Positions 47,085-58,069 are shown, counted from the first letter of the stretch. The stretch is 64,000 nucleotides of DNA from Hyalella azteca (GCF_000764305.2 NW_025932772.1:62001-126000), one strand, 5' to 3'. The notes: generated by a model not told the origin, from the letters alone. Program-made: numbers and translations.

Positions 47085-47345
47085 AAATTAACGTTAGTAA
47101 AGAAATAGAATGGCTAGATTTACATTTATCATTAGAATAAAATGAACAAAATTAACGCTAGTAAAGAAATTGAAAGGCAAATTTATATCATTAGAATAAA
47201 AAAATTAAAGTTAGTAAAGAAATTGAAAGGATAGATTTACATATTTAATTAGAATAAAATGAACAAAATTAACGCTAGTAAAGAAATTGAAAGGTAAATT
47301 TATATTATTAGAATAAAAAAATAAAATTAGAGTTAGTAAAGAAAT
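47085..47345. repeat. Tandem array of AT-rich units (GTTAGTAAAGAAATTGAAAG)
   Basis: Five units of 55-65 bp share GTTAGTAAAGAAATTGAAAG (or GCTAGT) and ATTAGAATAAAA. Units alternate between those with and without AATGAACAAAATTAAC. The array ends 18 bp before the tRNA gene. Confidence 0.8.
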
Positions 47346-47363
47346 TGAAAGACCGAGCAGCAT

Positions 47364-47479
47364 GTCAGGATGGCCGAGTGGTCTAAGGCGCCAGACTCAA
47401 GGTAACTTGTCTCTGTAGAAGAGATGTTGGGCGTTCTGGTCCTCATCTGAGGGCGTGGGTTCGAATCCCACTTCTGACA
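47364..47479 (+). tRNA. tRNA-Leu (anticodon CAA) with a 32-bp intron
   Basis: The acceptor stem pairs GTCAGGA with TTCTGAC, followed by discriminator A at 47479. The D-arm/box A TGGCCGAGTGG, anticodon stem CCAGA/TCTGG with CAA at 47398-47400, a class II variable arm (CCTC ATCT GAGG) and the T-arm GTGGGTTCGAATCCCAC (47455-47471) are all present. An intron at 47402-47433 lies one base 3' of the anticodon, the usual place. The exons match the widely conserved animal tRNA-Leu(CAA). A T5 Pol III terminator follows at about 47485-47489. Confidence 0.96.
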
Positions 47480-47712
47480 TTACCTTTTTACTCAATCAGA
47501 ATGTGGATCAAAACTCCGTGGATTGTTCAGACATATCAGATGAACAGATAAATTCTTTAGTTAACTTCAAGTTAAACGTCGATGATTCAGTGGGTTCGAA
47601 TCCCACTTCTGACAAAACCTTTTTACTCAATCAGAATGTGGATCAAAACTCCGTGGATTGTTCACGTGTATCAGCTGAACGGCTAACTTCTTTAGTTAAC
47701 TTCAAGTTAAAT
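47455..47712. repeat. 135-bp tandem duplication starting inside the tRNA T-arm
   Basis: Copy 1 (47455-47589) begins at the T-arm and includes the tRNA 3' end, terminator and downstream flank. Copy 2 (47590-47712) repeats GTGGGTTCGAATCCCACTTC, TGACA, the T-rich terminator and AGAATGTGGATCAAAACTCC. The second T-arm plus acceptor 3' strand is a tRNA fragment without a 5' half. The frame at 47455-47784 is an artefact of this repeat. Confidence 0.93.
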
Positions 47713-47956
47713 GTTGAATATAAAACATACTTTTATAACCAAATCCGTCCGTTGATTATATTATTTTATACAAAGTTTGTGTGAGTTATTGAAAAACTAT
47801 TTGAATTAGAATCAAAATTTGATCTGATTAAAGTAATAATATTATATATAAGCGTACAAATAATAATCGCAACAAATGTCGTGCAGTTATAACACTCTCA
47901 CTAAATTTCAGGCTTATTAAAAATTGACTGGAATTTTCCTGAAAAGGCTAGGGTAA
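47713..47956. other. AT-rich spacer
   Basis: Nothing recognised. Confidence 0.5.
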
Positions 47957-48190
47957 AAAGCTGCTAGCACAAAGAAAATGATTTAGAAATTTCCCCATTT
48001 CGAAGCAGAAAATGAAATTTTTCCTAAAAAATTTGGTTTAAAAAGCCGCCTTCACAAGGAAAGTCATTAACAAATTTCCCCATTCTGAAGCAGAAAATGT
48101 AATTTTTATTAAAAATCCGGTTTAAATTAAAAGCTGCCTTCACATGGAAAATCATCAACAAAATTTCCCCATTCCGAAGCAGGAAATCGA
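47957..48190. repeat. Tandem array, unit about 80 bp, three copies
   Basis: Three diverged copies share AATTTCCCCATT(T/C), GAAGCAGAAAATG and AAAGC(T/C)GCCTTCACA. Confidence 0.75.
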
Positions 48191-48930
48191 AAAGAAAGCA
48201 CAGCCTTGAAAAAAGCAGGAGTACAGCTGGTGCCTCTGAAATATGACGGCGTTTGAGGCATGTTTAAAATTTTTTCTTCCACAAAGAGGAATTTCGTAGG
48301 GAAATTAATAATTCCTAATGGCGTTCATGACAGGCACATAATTTATAACAGCCGGGAGAATAACTTAATTAGAGCGTAAAGTTATATTATTGAAGAGTTA
48401 TTTGAAAAAGTTTTTTATTATTAAAGTTTCCTGAATAGGCATCATTTGATTCCAGGTTTGTAGGCTCCTGGAAAATACCATACGGAATTTTCGTTCATTT
48501 TCTTTCATAAAGATGAATGTATTACGAATGCATTTATCAAACAATGATAAATGCAAGTTCACTGCATTTTATTACTAATTTCACTTCAGACTATCCATTT
48601 AAATTTATTAAAAAAATAATCACGAGGAAACTAAATGTATTCTTAACATCGCAAATCTTCATTGCCATTTATTATTGAATCTTTATTGCTATTAATATTG
48701 TTTAATCTTCATTGTTTTTTTTCGTTTAAGAAACAATTTTCTGTCCTAGGATAATAGCACGGTTAAGGAAACGGTTAAGGTTTCAATAATAACCAGTGAA
48801 GTGATCGAGGAAAGAATTCTTAAGCATCAATTAAGCGTCAGAAAATATTTAAACTATAGATTGTTTCAACTTCTAGCCTTAAAAATAATTAAGAGAGCAT
48901 GTGTAAAAAATGGCATCGCAGGAGAAAAAG
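48191..48930. other. AT-rich DNA, nothing recognised
   Basis: No supported features. Confidence 0.5.
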
Positions 48931-49110
48931 TAAAAAATATAACTCAGTACTCACTGCAGTGAGTGACGGAGAGCGCATTTTCTCGTCGACGAAAACGTGA
49001 AGTCTCGGACGGACGGACAGACAGACAGACAGGCTGACGGACAGACAGACGTACGGACATGACGAGCACAATAGCGTCTTTTTTCCATAAATGAGAAAAT
49101 GCGTTAAAAA
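48931..49110 (-). mobile_element. GCGCATTTTCTC structured element, copy 5
   Basis: A well-preserved reverse copy with the longest central GACGGACAGACAGAC run. AAAAAATATAACTCAGTACT at the left, palindrome CACTGCAGTG, TCGTCGACGA, and ATGAGAAAATGCG at the right. Frames across it on the minus strand (CPYVCLSVSLSVC-type translations) are repeat-derived. Confidence 0.85.
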
Positions 49111-50393
49111 TGTCATGGTATAAGCGATAATGTAAAAAAAAAAAGATTCCATAATTTTCCAAATTAAATATGGAACCTGACACAACAAGGCACACAATTA
49201 ATAATAAAATATTATAATCTGGACCTTCAACCTGTAAACTACGACGTAAAATTTGGTGAAACTCCATATATATAAAAAATTTCAATCAACTTCCGCTATT
49301 TATAAGTGCTTAAGATCCTTCCGATTGAAAAAAAATACTCGGAATATTTTTAACCGCAATCGATTTTTGCAATTATTTCATAATTTTTCGTAATGAATTT
49401 GCATAAAGCGAAGAATGCAATTTTTCCTCAACGTAAGAGGCTTTCCTTTTCGATTCCTCATCGACATCGCAAGCTGCCGACCTCCGCAATATGTGAATAA
49501 TGGCGCCCGGAGCGTGCTTTTCATTCCGCTGCTTTCTTGCTTTGATCCGCGGTATTCGGCCGTCGTTCGGAATTGGGCAAGAAAATCCGGATTACGAAGA
49601 AAAATTTAAAAACATTATTCATATAGGAGGATCAATATTCGTGGTATTGACTCTGAATCTGTCAAATGAATGACTCTGAAGTAAAATTTATAAATTGAAT
49701 GAAGCTTCGACAGGATGTCATTGAATATAGAAATACCAAGTGTCGATGATAGCTCACTGTCAGAAAATATATAAATTAATTTATTAATTACTAAATTTAA
49801 TTGCTACTTACATAACTTTAAGAAATGCTCAAAGCATCTATTAATAGTTAAAAAAATAATCAAAAAAATTCATTACCCATACCTATTAAATTTCCTAACA
49901 AAGCGAGCTCATATTTAAGTTTCAAGATGGAATTAAGCGCAAATAATATGTTTCGATGAACCAAAATCAGCGAAATGTTAACAAATGTGTTGGTTTTATT
50001 AAACAAAAGTGAGAAGCGTTCATCATTTAAGGTTCTCACTTCCTAAATCAAAATCTAACCAATCAGTCAATTAACTCATGCGAATGAATCTAACACGACT
50101 TTAAAAAGAAAAAAATACACGTGATCGTCATACGAAATCGAATCATTTCGACCTCTGATGAATCGGCCATGAATTTCGTGAGTGTGTATATATATAAGTC
50201 GCGTTCATCTCAATTTGAGTGGCCTCGTTAGACAGTCTAATTAGCGAAGTGACATATAAGAGCACTTCTGCTTCATTGCCGTGCGCAGACAGCGACGTTG
50301 GTTTCAATTATCCTCATTCCAGATGGTCGTTCATGGGGAAAAAAGTTCATTAATTGTCTAATATAAGACGAACAAAAATCAAATTGAAAGTAT
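49111..50393. other. Intergenic DNA; TATA-like motif at 50191-50198
   Basis: TATATAAG at 50191-50198 and CATATAAGAG near 50254 could be core-promoter elements, but no initiator or downstream gene supports them. The frame at 49415-49609 has no motif. Confidence 0.3.
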
Positions 50394-50505
50394 TCTGATT
50401 AGTATATAATAGACGTCTATAATAGACGTCATATGGGGGTCATTTGATTCCTTTTGGGGGTCATTTGATTTTAATAGACGTCTATAATAGACGTCTAATC
50501 AGTCT
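50394..50505. repeat. Duplicated AGACGTCT palindromes around a GGGGGTCATTTGATT repeat
   Basis: TAATAGACGTCTATAATAGACGTC occurs on both sides of two direct copies of GGGGGTCATTTGATT. AGACGTCT is self-complementary, so four palindromes lie within about 110 bp. Confidence 0.75.
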
Positions 50506-51634
50506 AACTCACTTTAGAAATAGGATGTTTACTATGTACAAGCAAGTTACTAACTTAAAAGCTAACAAAAAGTAGTCAAATATGTTAAGGAACGTAAGAT
50601 TTTCTTTTATTTATGTCGAGAGATTTTTCGGCTTCAACTTTCAGCGAAAATTAGCACAATTTATAAACTTCTTTTTATAATTATTTTATATCGCCGTTGT
50701 TTTTACGAGTATAATAATATGTTAACTTGATCAAGTTTAATGCAAAATTACCCCATATAACATCGTAGGCTAGTAAATAAGCCCCATATATTATATGCAA
50801 CTATATATATATATATATAATAGTATTATTATTATACATATAATATATTATTATATATATGCAACTATATATAATAATATATAATAGTTGCATATATTAT
50901 ATGCAACTATTATATGGAAATAGAAAAAAAGCAATGCACAGCGTTTAAATAAAATGCCTGATATAAATAACGCCATATTAGAAAACATTTCAAACACACA
51001 AAAATATTTTAAATGATGCAGCATTATCCAAGCTTCGCATTTATTGGGAAATAAATGTAAGTGATAGTGTCTATTGTAAAAAATGCAATAGAATGGATTC
51101 TGCCATTGGTTTTCAGTAGGTAAAAATGATGATGCTTCAGTAAATTAGTTGACATAATAGTGTTGTCGTGAGATTAAATTTTTTTATTCATTAAAAATAT
51201 GAATTTTGAATACTCTGAGCAAAGCGCTAACAACTATCCATCAAACATAGTTTCTTATATAGTCTAGAATAAATCACACAACAAGTTAAAATTTGCATCA
51301 GTTTATTTCGTTTTGCTGTCATTTAAAATACCAACAACTAAAAATTAAATGAACCAATAATTTTGCTATTAGATATACTAAAATCTAAGTAAACAAAACT
51401 TTAAAAATAAACTTTTCCTAAAAAAAAACTTTCCACAAAACATAAAATCTTTCGTGCGGAATCTAGTCAGACGGACGCGTGTCGAATTCCCAAATGACGC
51501 GAAGTGTCAATGAACGTCGTCAATACAAACGACATTATCGGTGTTCCTGCAACGAAGGATATTGGCATCGCATGACAAGACTAGAACTTCGTAATTTATA
51601 GATAAGAGACGAGCTATGTCTGACGGAAAAATTA
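50506..51634. other. AT-rich DNA with TA-rich palindromes (50795-50910)
   Basis: At 50795-50910 TATATATA tracts and ATATTATATGCAACTATTAT-type palindromes are dense and could cause slippage or hairpins. No gene supported. Confidence 0.5.
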
Positions 51635-51890
51635 TACTAGGATGAAATGTCACGTTATTCTCTTCTCTATTTCAGAATAACGTGTCACGTAATTTTAATT
51701 TTTTAAATCTGATGTTATTTTTATTAGATCATGTGTCACGTTATAAGGCTACTTTTATCAGAATAACTGCCATGGTCACATAGCTGTTACTTTAATCAGG
51801 ATAACGTCTCACGTTATTCTGTTATTCTAATCAGGATAACGTGACGCTATTCTGTTATTCTAATCAGAATTACGCATCACGTGTTCTAGC
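51635..51890. repeat. Degenerate repeats of TAATCAGAATAACGTGTCACGTTATTCTG type
   Basis: GTCACGTTATTCTG and its inverse CAGAATAACGTGTCAC recur about six times with spacing of 30-45 bp. The motif is itself partly palindromic. Confidence 0.7.
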
Positions 51891-52227
51891 ACGCAACAAA
51901 ATTCATCACAGAAATTAGCAGAGGTTGTTGCTCGTACACGCAGCGACTGATGGTTACAGTATCATAAAAAATTAATTAGTTAATTAATCTGATCTCGGAT
52001 ATCAAATAAATAATTTGTATGCGTCTGTTCTCCGTAATAAAGCAAACAATTTCTACGCATCTTTTCTCCGTAATCATTAAATAATTTGTACGCAGCCTCG
52101 CTCAGCTGCGTACAAATTGATGCTCGGGGACGGCATTAGGAAGCTGCGGGACGCCCGAGGCTGCGACATTCTGCGTCACTGACACACTCAATGAAACTAG
52201 TGTCACTTTGTCAGAATAACGATGCAC
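51891..52227. other. Intergenic DNA, nothing recognised
   Basis: CAAATAATTTGTA(T/C)GC(G/A)TC recurs two or three times near 52005-52090. No gene supported. Confidence 0.4.
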
Positions 52228-52382
52228 TTTTTTAGCGTATTTTCTCATTTATGGAAAAAAGGGGGCTATTGTGCTCGACATGTCCGTCTGTCTGTCTGTA
52301 CGTCCGTGACTTCACGTTCTCGTCGACGAGAAAATGCGCTCACTGTCACTCACTGCAGTGAGTACTGAGTTATATTTTTTTT
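52228..52382 (+). mobile_element. GCGCATTTTCTC structured element, copy 6
   Basis: A forward copy: TTTTAGCGTATTTTCTC (one change in the end motif), ATTTATGGAAAAAAGGGGGC, GTCTGTCTGTCTGTACGTCC, TCGTCGACGAGAAAATGCGC, CACTGCAGTGAGTACTGAG. Confidence 0.85.
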
Positions 52383-54009
52383 GCTCTTGAGTGGGTCAAT
52401 CTGACCCATTATGGCCCAGGAAAGAACATATCTGGGCTACGCAAAGAAAGTGTGTCATTATTTGGAGAATATGACACATTTATTTTGCGCGTGATCTAAT
52501 AACGCGCTTTAGTTCTATGAGTAAATCCATTCGAAATAAGAACGACGATACAAGTTTATTGCTTTCTATGCCAATATCAGCATTTCCAACAAAGAAATAT
52601 TATTAATGTTTAATTTCTAAAACGGTTCTATGTCAATATGTGTGAAAATTTTCAATTATGTGAAAAATTAAATACGCAAATGTTAGTCACAGAAAAAAAA
52701 ACGTAATCATGAATAATAAATAAGGCCTGGAACCCAGGTAGCCTTACAACCTTATAACCCCGGCACACCAGAACTCTGGAAACCATGGAATCTTATAACC
52801 TTATAACCATATGTACCCAGAGTAACCTTGGAAATCCATAATTTTAAAATATTGGAATACCGGAATCCCGAAAACCTGAAACTCTTGAACTTTGGAGCCT
52901 CCGCCGAACAACGTATACAACTTATTATTTTGGCGAGATTCGAAAATGACAATTTCTGCATTTTGCTCAAGCCGGATCCANTGAGCTGCATTAGGAGTTT
53001 CATCCGGAATTTCAACCTTCATGAAAATGTTGATAATAAATTTGGTCCTCGATTGCGATACTTAATTTTTGTTCAACCTTTATTCTAAATCAATTCAGTC
53101 GCTATTCTAATTGATAGCGACTGAATTATTCATAAATCATAAATCATCGACTGAATCATAACCTTTCACGAATTATTTTAATTTCTCGAGGGATTTCATC
53201 ACGTTTTAAAAAAACGAATTAAATTCCTTGGATTTTTTGTGGCATTATTTTTTACGGGGAATTTTGCATCAAGTTGGAACTTACTACGACCTCAGTAGCT
53301 CATAAAATAGTCAGGTTTTTAATTAAGAAAAGAAAGTCCATGCAGCGGCCCATTCCTGTACGATGTCACAAACAGACGATCACTGGCGGGTTGATCAATA
53401 AAACGGAGTCGTCAGGGCAACAGGGACAGTTGGGTTCACATCATATATGTTAGTAACAGATTATTGTGAGCGTTGCAGGCCTGGAAATGATGGAAATATT
53501 TGTATTATGAATAAAAAAGCAGTAGTTGATAAAGATGATAGCGATATTTAGCGAGGTTCGTGGATTATGGAAAATAATAAAATGGTTGATCCCACGCAAT
53601 ACATGTCGCAGATATTGGTACTCCTCAGCATTAGCACTCTAAACACAGCAAACTTAATCCAATATCCATTTAGTATCGCTCGTGGTCTACGTGGTTCTCT
53701 ACAAGACGATTGTTCGGTAATACGAATTAATCTGTAATGAATTCGTGCTATAAAATATTGTCAACATTAATTTTAATAGTTCGAATAGTTTACGCATGGC
53801 CATCAATTTGAACATTATATTTTTCTTCAAGAAGTTGTGCATTTTTTCATCGTATTAATAAATACCACAACTTTTTGGACAACTATCGACACAGTGTTTG
53901 CTTAAAAAACTTGAACCTATGAATTCACCCGACATTTTTTAACGTTTTCAAGCCGGATTCAAGAACGAATTTTTCAGGGGTACGAGCAAGCTACGTAATA
54001 ACCGTTCTC
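52383..54009. other. Intergenic DNA with an N at 52981
   Basis: CTTATAACCTTATAACC-type short repeats occur near 52745-52810. A single N lies at 52981. ATTCAGTCGCTATTCTAATT / TAGCGACTGAAT near 53092-53126 is a small hairpin. No gene supported. Confidence 0.45.
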
Positions 54010-54165
54010 TGTCGTCACTTTTACGTCTCTGTAGGCTCTGTAACGTCTCTGTCGTCTGTCATTTCTGTTACGTCTCTGTCGTCTTTGTAACGTCTCTGTC
54101 GTCTGTCATTTCAGTTACGTCTCTGTCGTATTTGTAACGTCTCTGTCGTCTCTGTTACTAAGAAC
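54010..54165. repeat. Minisatellite (ACGTCTCTGTCGTCT)
   Basis: ACGTCTCTGTCGTC(T) units alternate with TTTGTA or GTCATTTCTGTT fillers, about seven copies. Confidence 0.8.
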
Positions 54166-54621
54166 AGTCAGACAATCTGAGCTTTTTTGTCAGGGTGTGG
54201 AGAAGACCTGAACGAAATCCTAGCATCTCGGTGGCGACTTTTGTTGTCGTCCGAATGATATTGTTTGGTAAATCTCTTCATTGTGGGGCTCGTGCTCATC
54301 GGTCTTTCTACGTAGGAAGTCAGCGAGAAAAAATACCCAGATATTGTTATTTGAAATTGTTAATTATGTATTGTATATGTTTACTCTATTGCTCTTCACC
54401 TAGTTTCTTCTTTTGATCATGAGCCATCGCGAAATGGTCGGACTAAAAAAGCTTCAAAATGAGTCAAAACCAAGTTCGACTAACGAAAAACCCTGGACCG
54501 ATAGACATTAAATTTTCATTAAATGGTAATTTTTTTTCAAGCGGTCTTGCTGGATAATAAAGATTGTTGTAAAAATCTCGAAGTTGCGTGAGAAAGTCTC
54601 GTGCCAAATTTAATAACACTC
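54166..54621. other. Intergenic DNA, nothing recognised
   Basis: The frame at 54195-54416 has no motif. No gene supported. Confidence 0.4.
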
Positions 54622-54704
54622 TGAGACGCCGAATTTAATAAATTCAATAAATGCATTTAATTAATTAATTTATTTATTAATTTTATAAAGGCTGCGTCTC
54701 AGAG
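54622..54704. repeat. Inverted repeat CTCTGAGACGC / GCGTCTCAGAG with AT-rich middle
   Basis: Two 11-bp GC-rich arms flank TTAATTAATTAATTTATTTA-type sequence, which is itself palindromic. GCGTCTCCGAGC in the 87-bp repeats at 55456 is similar, hinting at a dispersed motif. Confidence 0.6.
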
Positions 54705-54957
54705 CACAACGCAACTCGCACATAAACGCAAAGTTTCAAAAAGTAATTTATTTATCGCAGCGAACATTATTTTTTAGGCACAGATAAGGTAATAAAAAAA
54801 GATAACAAGAGTTAAAGATAGATAGAGATAAAGTACCTCCATCGACTCCTTAAAACTGAAAGTGAGATAGAAAAATACGAGCTTCAAGATTGCGAGTGCA
54901 TTTTCCTGTTCAATTTGGGAATTTGAAGCATGAAACGAGAATAAAATTAAAAAGACT
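54705..54957. other. AT-rich spacer
   Basis: Nothing recognised. Confidence 0.4.
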
Positions 54958-55290
54958 CGACCGTAGAAAGAAGACTAGATTTAGAAGACAACGAATCGTA
55001 GAAGACTAGACTATAAAGCAAGGGCGTATAATCGTAGAAGACTAGACTATAAAGCAAAGGGCGTATAATCGTAGAAGATTAGACTATAAAGCAAAAGCGT
55101 ATAATCGTAGAAGACTAGACTATAAAGCAAGGGCGTATAATCGTAGAAGACTCGACTATATAAAGCAAGGGCGTATAATCGTAGAAGACTATAGACTATA
55201 AAGCAAGGTCGCATAATCTTAGAAGACTAGCCTATACAGCTAAGGCGTATAATCGTAGACTATAGAGCAAGGGCGTGTAACCTTAAAAGA
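54958..55290. repeat. Minisatellite, about 36-bp unit (GTAGAAGACTAGACTATAAA)
   Basis: About nine units of GTAGAAGACTAGACTATAAA plus GCAAGGGCGTATAATC, with shorter and variant units at both ends. Confidence 0.9.
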
Positions 55291-55455
55291 AGCTGGGGCG
55301 GTTAGCATCCTTCTTTTATCCAAATTTAATGCGAGTTTGTGTGGCATTAATCATTTGTACTTCATTCCAGCCCAGGAAATTTAGTTTAGTTCTTTTTAAG
55401 AGCACAATGCGCGTAAAATTTGATCAAAAAGCCTAAAAGAGCAATTATCTACTTA
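55291..55455. other. Spacer
   Basis: Nothing recognised. Confidence 0.4.
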
Positions 55456-55629
55456 TATTCTAGCGTCTCCGAGCACGATATCAAATTACAAATAAATAAT
55501 TAGTCCAAGGAGACAATAGTTTGCTTCAAATTCAAAGATTAATATTCTAGCGTCTCCGAGCGCGATATCAAATTACAAATAAATTATTAGTCCAAGGAGA
55601 CAATAGTTTGCTTCAAATTTAAAGATTAA
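55456..55629. repeat. 87-bp tandem duplication
   Basis: TATTCTAGCGTCTCCGAGC through TTTGCTTCAAATT(C/T)AAAG is present twice in a row with about four differences. Confidence 0.9.
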
Positions 55630-56483
55630 CTTTGAGCTTGCAGCTTATTCTTCAATACAATCAAAGCCGAATCTATAATTGCGTATTTTGGTTAATTCTA
55701 GACTTCCTACCGGTTATAAGACTATACATACAATAAACGTTAAGAATACCTTACCTGGAATATACAGTCTTTTCCCGATAGTTTTTAATAATGTAATTTT
55801 ATATGCATTCACTGATATGTGCTAGGTAGTATCGGTCTCTTGATCGTAGGTGTGAAGCGCCCGCGGGGTCTCCAATATTCGGCCCAGTCAGAATAATCAA
55901 TGGATCATATTGTATAAATTGTGACACACTTTCTCAACCTCAGCAGGAGCAAATTAAACTATATTATTAATTAAACTATATTCGGCCCAGTCAGAATAAT
56001 CAATGATTCTAATTTGACGTTTAATCAACACACGACAACACCGGTACATGTACCAATATAATCTGTTAAAATCGCCGCCTAGGTTCACCAAGATTTTAAA
56101 ATAACAGAACGCTAAGTAAATCAACTGAATTCTCATCAAAGAAGTTTCGGTTACATTAAGCTCTATCGCCAGTTCAAACGTTAGAGAATAAAAGTTCAAT
56201 CACCAGAGAAAAACTAAGTTTACACGAAGGCCATACATACCTCAATACCGAAAAGCCGATCATGCAATATGGTTGAAATGGTTGAAAACTAATGTTTCAC
56301 AATATACTAGTGTCCAATTGAAGACATTACTGCATTGTCGTTGTTTGTTTAATTCTCAAATTACAAATAAAATTTTGTGACCTGTGAACTAACAAGATAA
56401 TAAACATGCTGAAAATATGTCAGGTATATGTGAAGGTCTTCCTTAAGTAGACTTTCGAAATTTAGCGTCGCTTGCCTACGAAC
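55630..56483. other. Intergenic DNA with a short duplication
   Basis: TATTCGGCCCAGTCAGAATA plus ATCAATG occurs at about 55876 and 55979 (103-bp offset). The minus frame at 55954-56199 overlaps this and has no motif. Confidence 0.4.
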
Positions 56484-56484
56484 G

Positions 56485-56696
56485 CACTGTTAGAAAAATT
56501 ACCGTTAACGGTACTACCGGCGTTTCAGTGGCCGGTCGGCGCGTGAAAAGAAACACCGTGTCGCCGTTTTTATTCTAATTTAACACTACAAATCCGTAAA
56601 ACATCTGATAAAAACGGCGAAAAAGTTTATTTTCACGGGGCGACCTGCCACTAGAATGCCAGTGGGACCGTTTTTTCACCGTTTTTTCTAACAGTG
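56485..56696. mobile_element. MITE with long terminal inverted repeats (CACTGTTAGAAAAA ends)
   Basis: The left end CACTGTTAGAAAAATTACCG is mirrored at the right (reverse complement CACTGTTAGAAAAAACGGTG). Inverted similarity continues for about 95 bp through CAGTGGC(C/A)GGTCG, CGTGAAAA(G/T)AAAC and TCGCCGTTTTTAT, leaving almost no unique centre. Target duplication is unclear (CG on both sides at most), so the superfamily is not assigned. Confidence 0.8.
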
Positions 56697-57910
56697 CGGA
56701 AATGCTCTCTTGAGAAATATAATCTAAAAAATGAGCCGGTGTGTCTCGAGATAAGGCTTCATGACATGCATCTTGAGGGCCTTGATAATGCTCTCAAAAC
56801 CTCCAATAAAGTGTGCATATAATTTTCAGTAAATAGCCTGAAAAATACTGATAATAGGAAATTATTTTTACAAATTTTTGCATCATCTCGATAACAGAAA
56901 CTGAGAAATCGATCCGAAGAAATAAGCTAAATGAGCTACACTCCTTGAATCATGAAAAAAAATTAATGAGATATGATCAACCTATCATGAACAAACTAAC
57001 TAAAAATTTAATCAGCAAATTCATCATAAATTTTGACAATACAACACATCTGTAGTTTTTGATGAAGAAATTGCAATAAAATCTTTGATCGATATATTCT
57101 AAGCGTAAAAGATCCCCATGCATTGAAAAACATGAATCAAATCGCTTAAAGACATTACAAACTTCAAAATGCGTAATTTTTACGTCGAAAATTAGAGACT
57201 ATAGCATCGTAGTCCAAACTAAATAATATATAATCCTATTATATAAAACCTATATAAAATATATAATATATGGTAATAGAGAAAATACAGATATTCAAAT
57301 TAGGCATTTCTGGAGCGGTAGGAATAATTTCTAAATGAAGGCGAGTTCCCGACATGGTAAAACAACGAGATATTCAAGCAAGCGCTGCAGTGGCAAAATT
57401 TTCGATCCCAACTAAAATTATATAAGCGAAAAATTGTTACTTATAATGTGAAAAAATTTATAATAGCTTGAATGGAACAAAATGCGGCTAATTTTTCTAC
57501 CATTCGACGTAAAGCATTGTAGAAAATAGGAATTTCTTAACTTGAAATTGTGTGAAATCCATCTGACAAGTACTTCACTCAAATTTTTTTATTGCATCTA
57601 TATTTTCGAATTAAACAAAAATTCACAATCTGTTATACCTTATCCCTCTGAGCATATCTCTATGAGCATGAGTCGCCAATATTAAAAAATGATTTTAAAA
57701 AATTATCCTGTTTTCCTAGTCATGAAGTTTCGAGCACTAAAAATTGAATTTTCAACCCTGTTGGGTATGTTCAACTTCACGTAGACTTCACGGAAACCCG
57801 GTCGCCTGCACTCCAGAAAGTGACGGACTGAGACCGGCTCGATCAGGCGGAAATTTTCTTAGAGGACGGCGGACAAAAGCCGCGCGGTCGGAAAATTTTC
57901 ACCGGAAAAG
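56697..57910. other. Intergenic DNA; GC-rich patch at 57770-57905
   Basis: Mostly AT-rich. A GC-rich patch directly before the structured element is open on the plus strand (NPVACTPESDGLRPARSGG) but has no recognised motif and runs on into the mobile element. Confidence 0.35.
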
Positions 57911-58069
57911 ATTTCTTTTTAGCGCATTTTCTCATTTATGGAAAAAATGCACTATTGTGCTCGCCATGTCCGTCTGTCTGTCCGTCCGTGACCTCAAGTT
58001 TTCGTCGACGAGAAAATGCGCTCTCTGTCACTCACTGCAGTGAGTACTGAGTTATATTTTATTTCTTTT
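57911..58069 (+). mobile_element. GCGCATTTTCTC structured element, copy 7, with 9-bp target duplication
   Basis: ATTTCTTTT at 57911-57919 is repeated exactly at 58061-58069, bracketing a 141-bp element that runs from TAGCGCATTTTCTC to GAGTACTGAGTTATATTTT. This fixes the element boundaries and shows that the family has moved as a unit. Inside are the GTCTGTCTGTCCGTCC run, TCGTCGACGA and CACTGCAGTG. Confidence 0.88.

Noticed and set aside
47455..47784. Plus-strand 109-codon frame with internal repeats
   Set aside because: It begins in the tRNA T-arm and reads through the 135-bp tandem duplication.
48889..49285. Conserved hypothetical proteins with CLSV/SHLWKK-type segments here and at 7064, 25174, 38752 and 57744
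   Set aside because: The shared peptides are translations of the GCGCATTTTCTC mobile element and its GTCY tract, in different frames.
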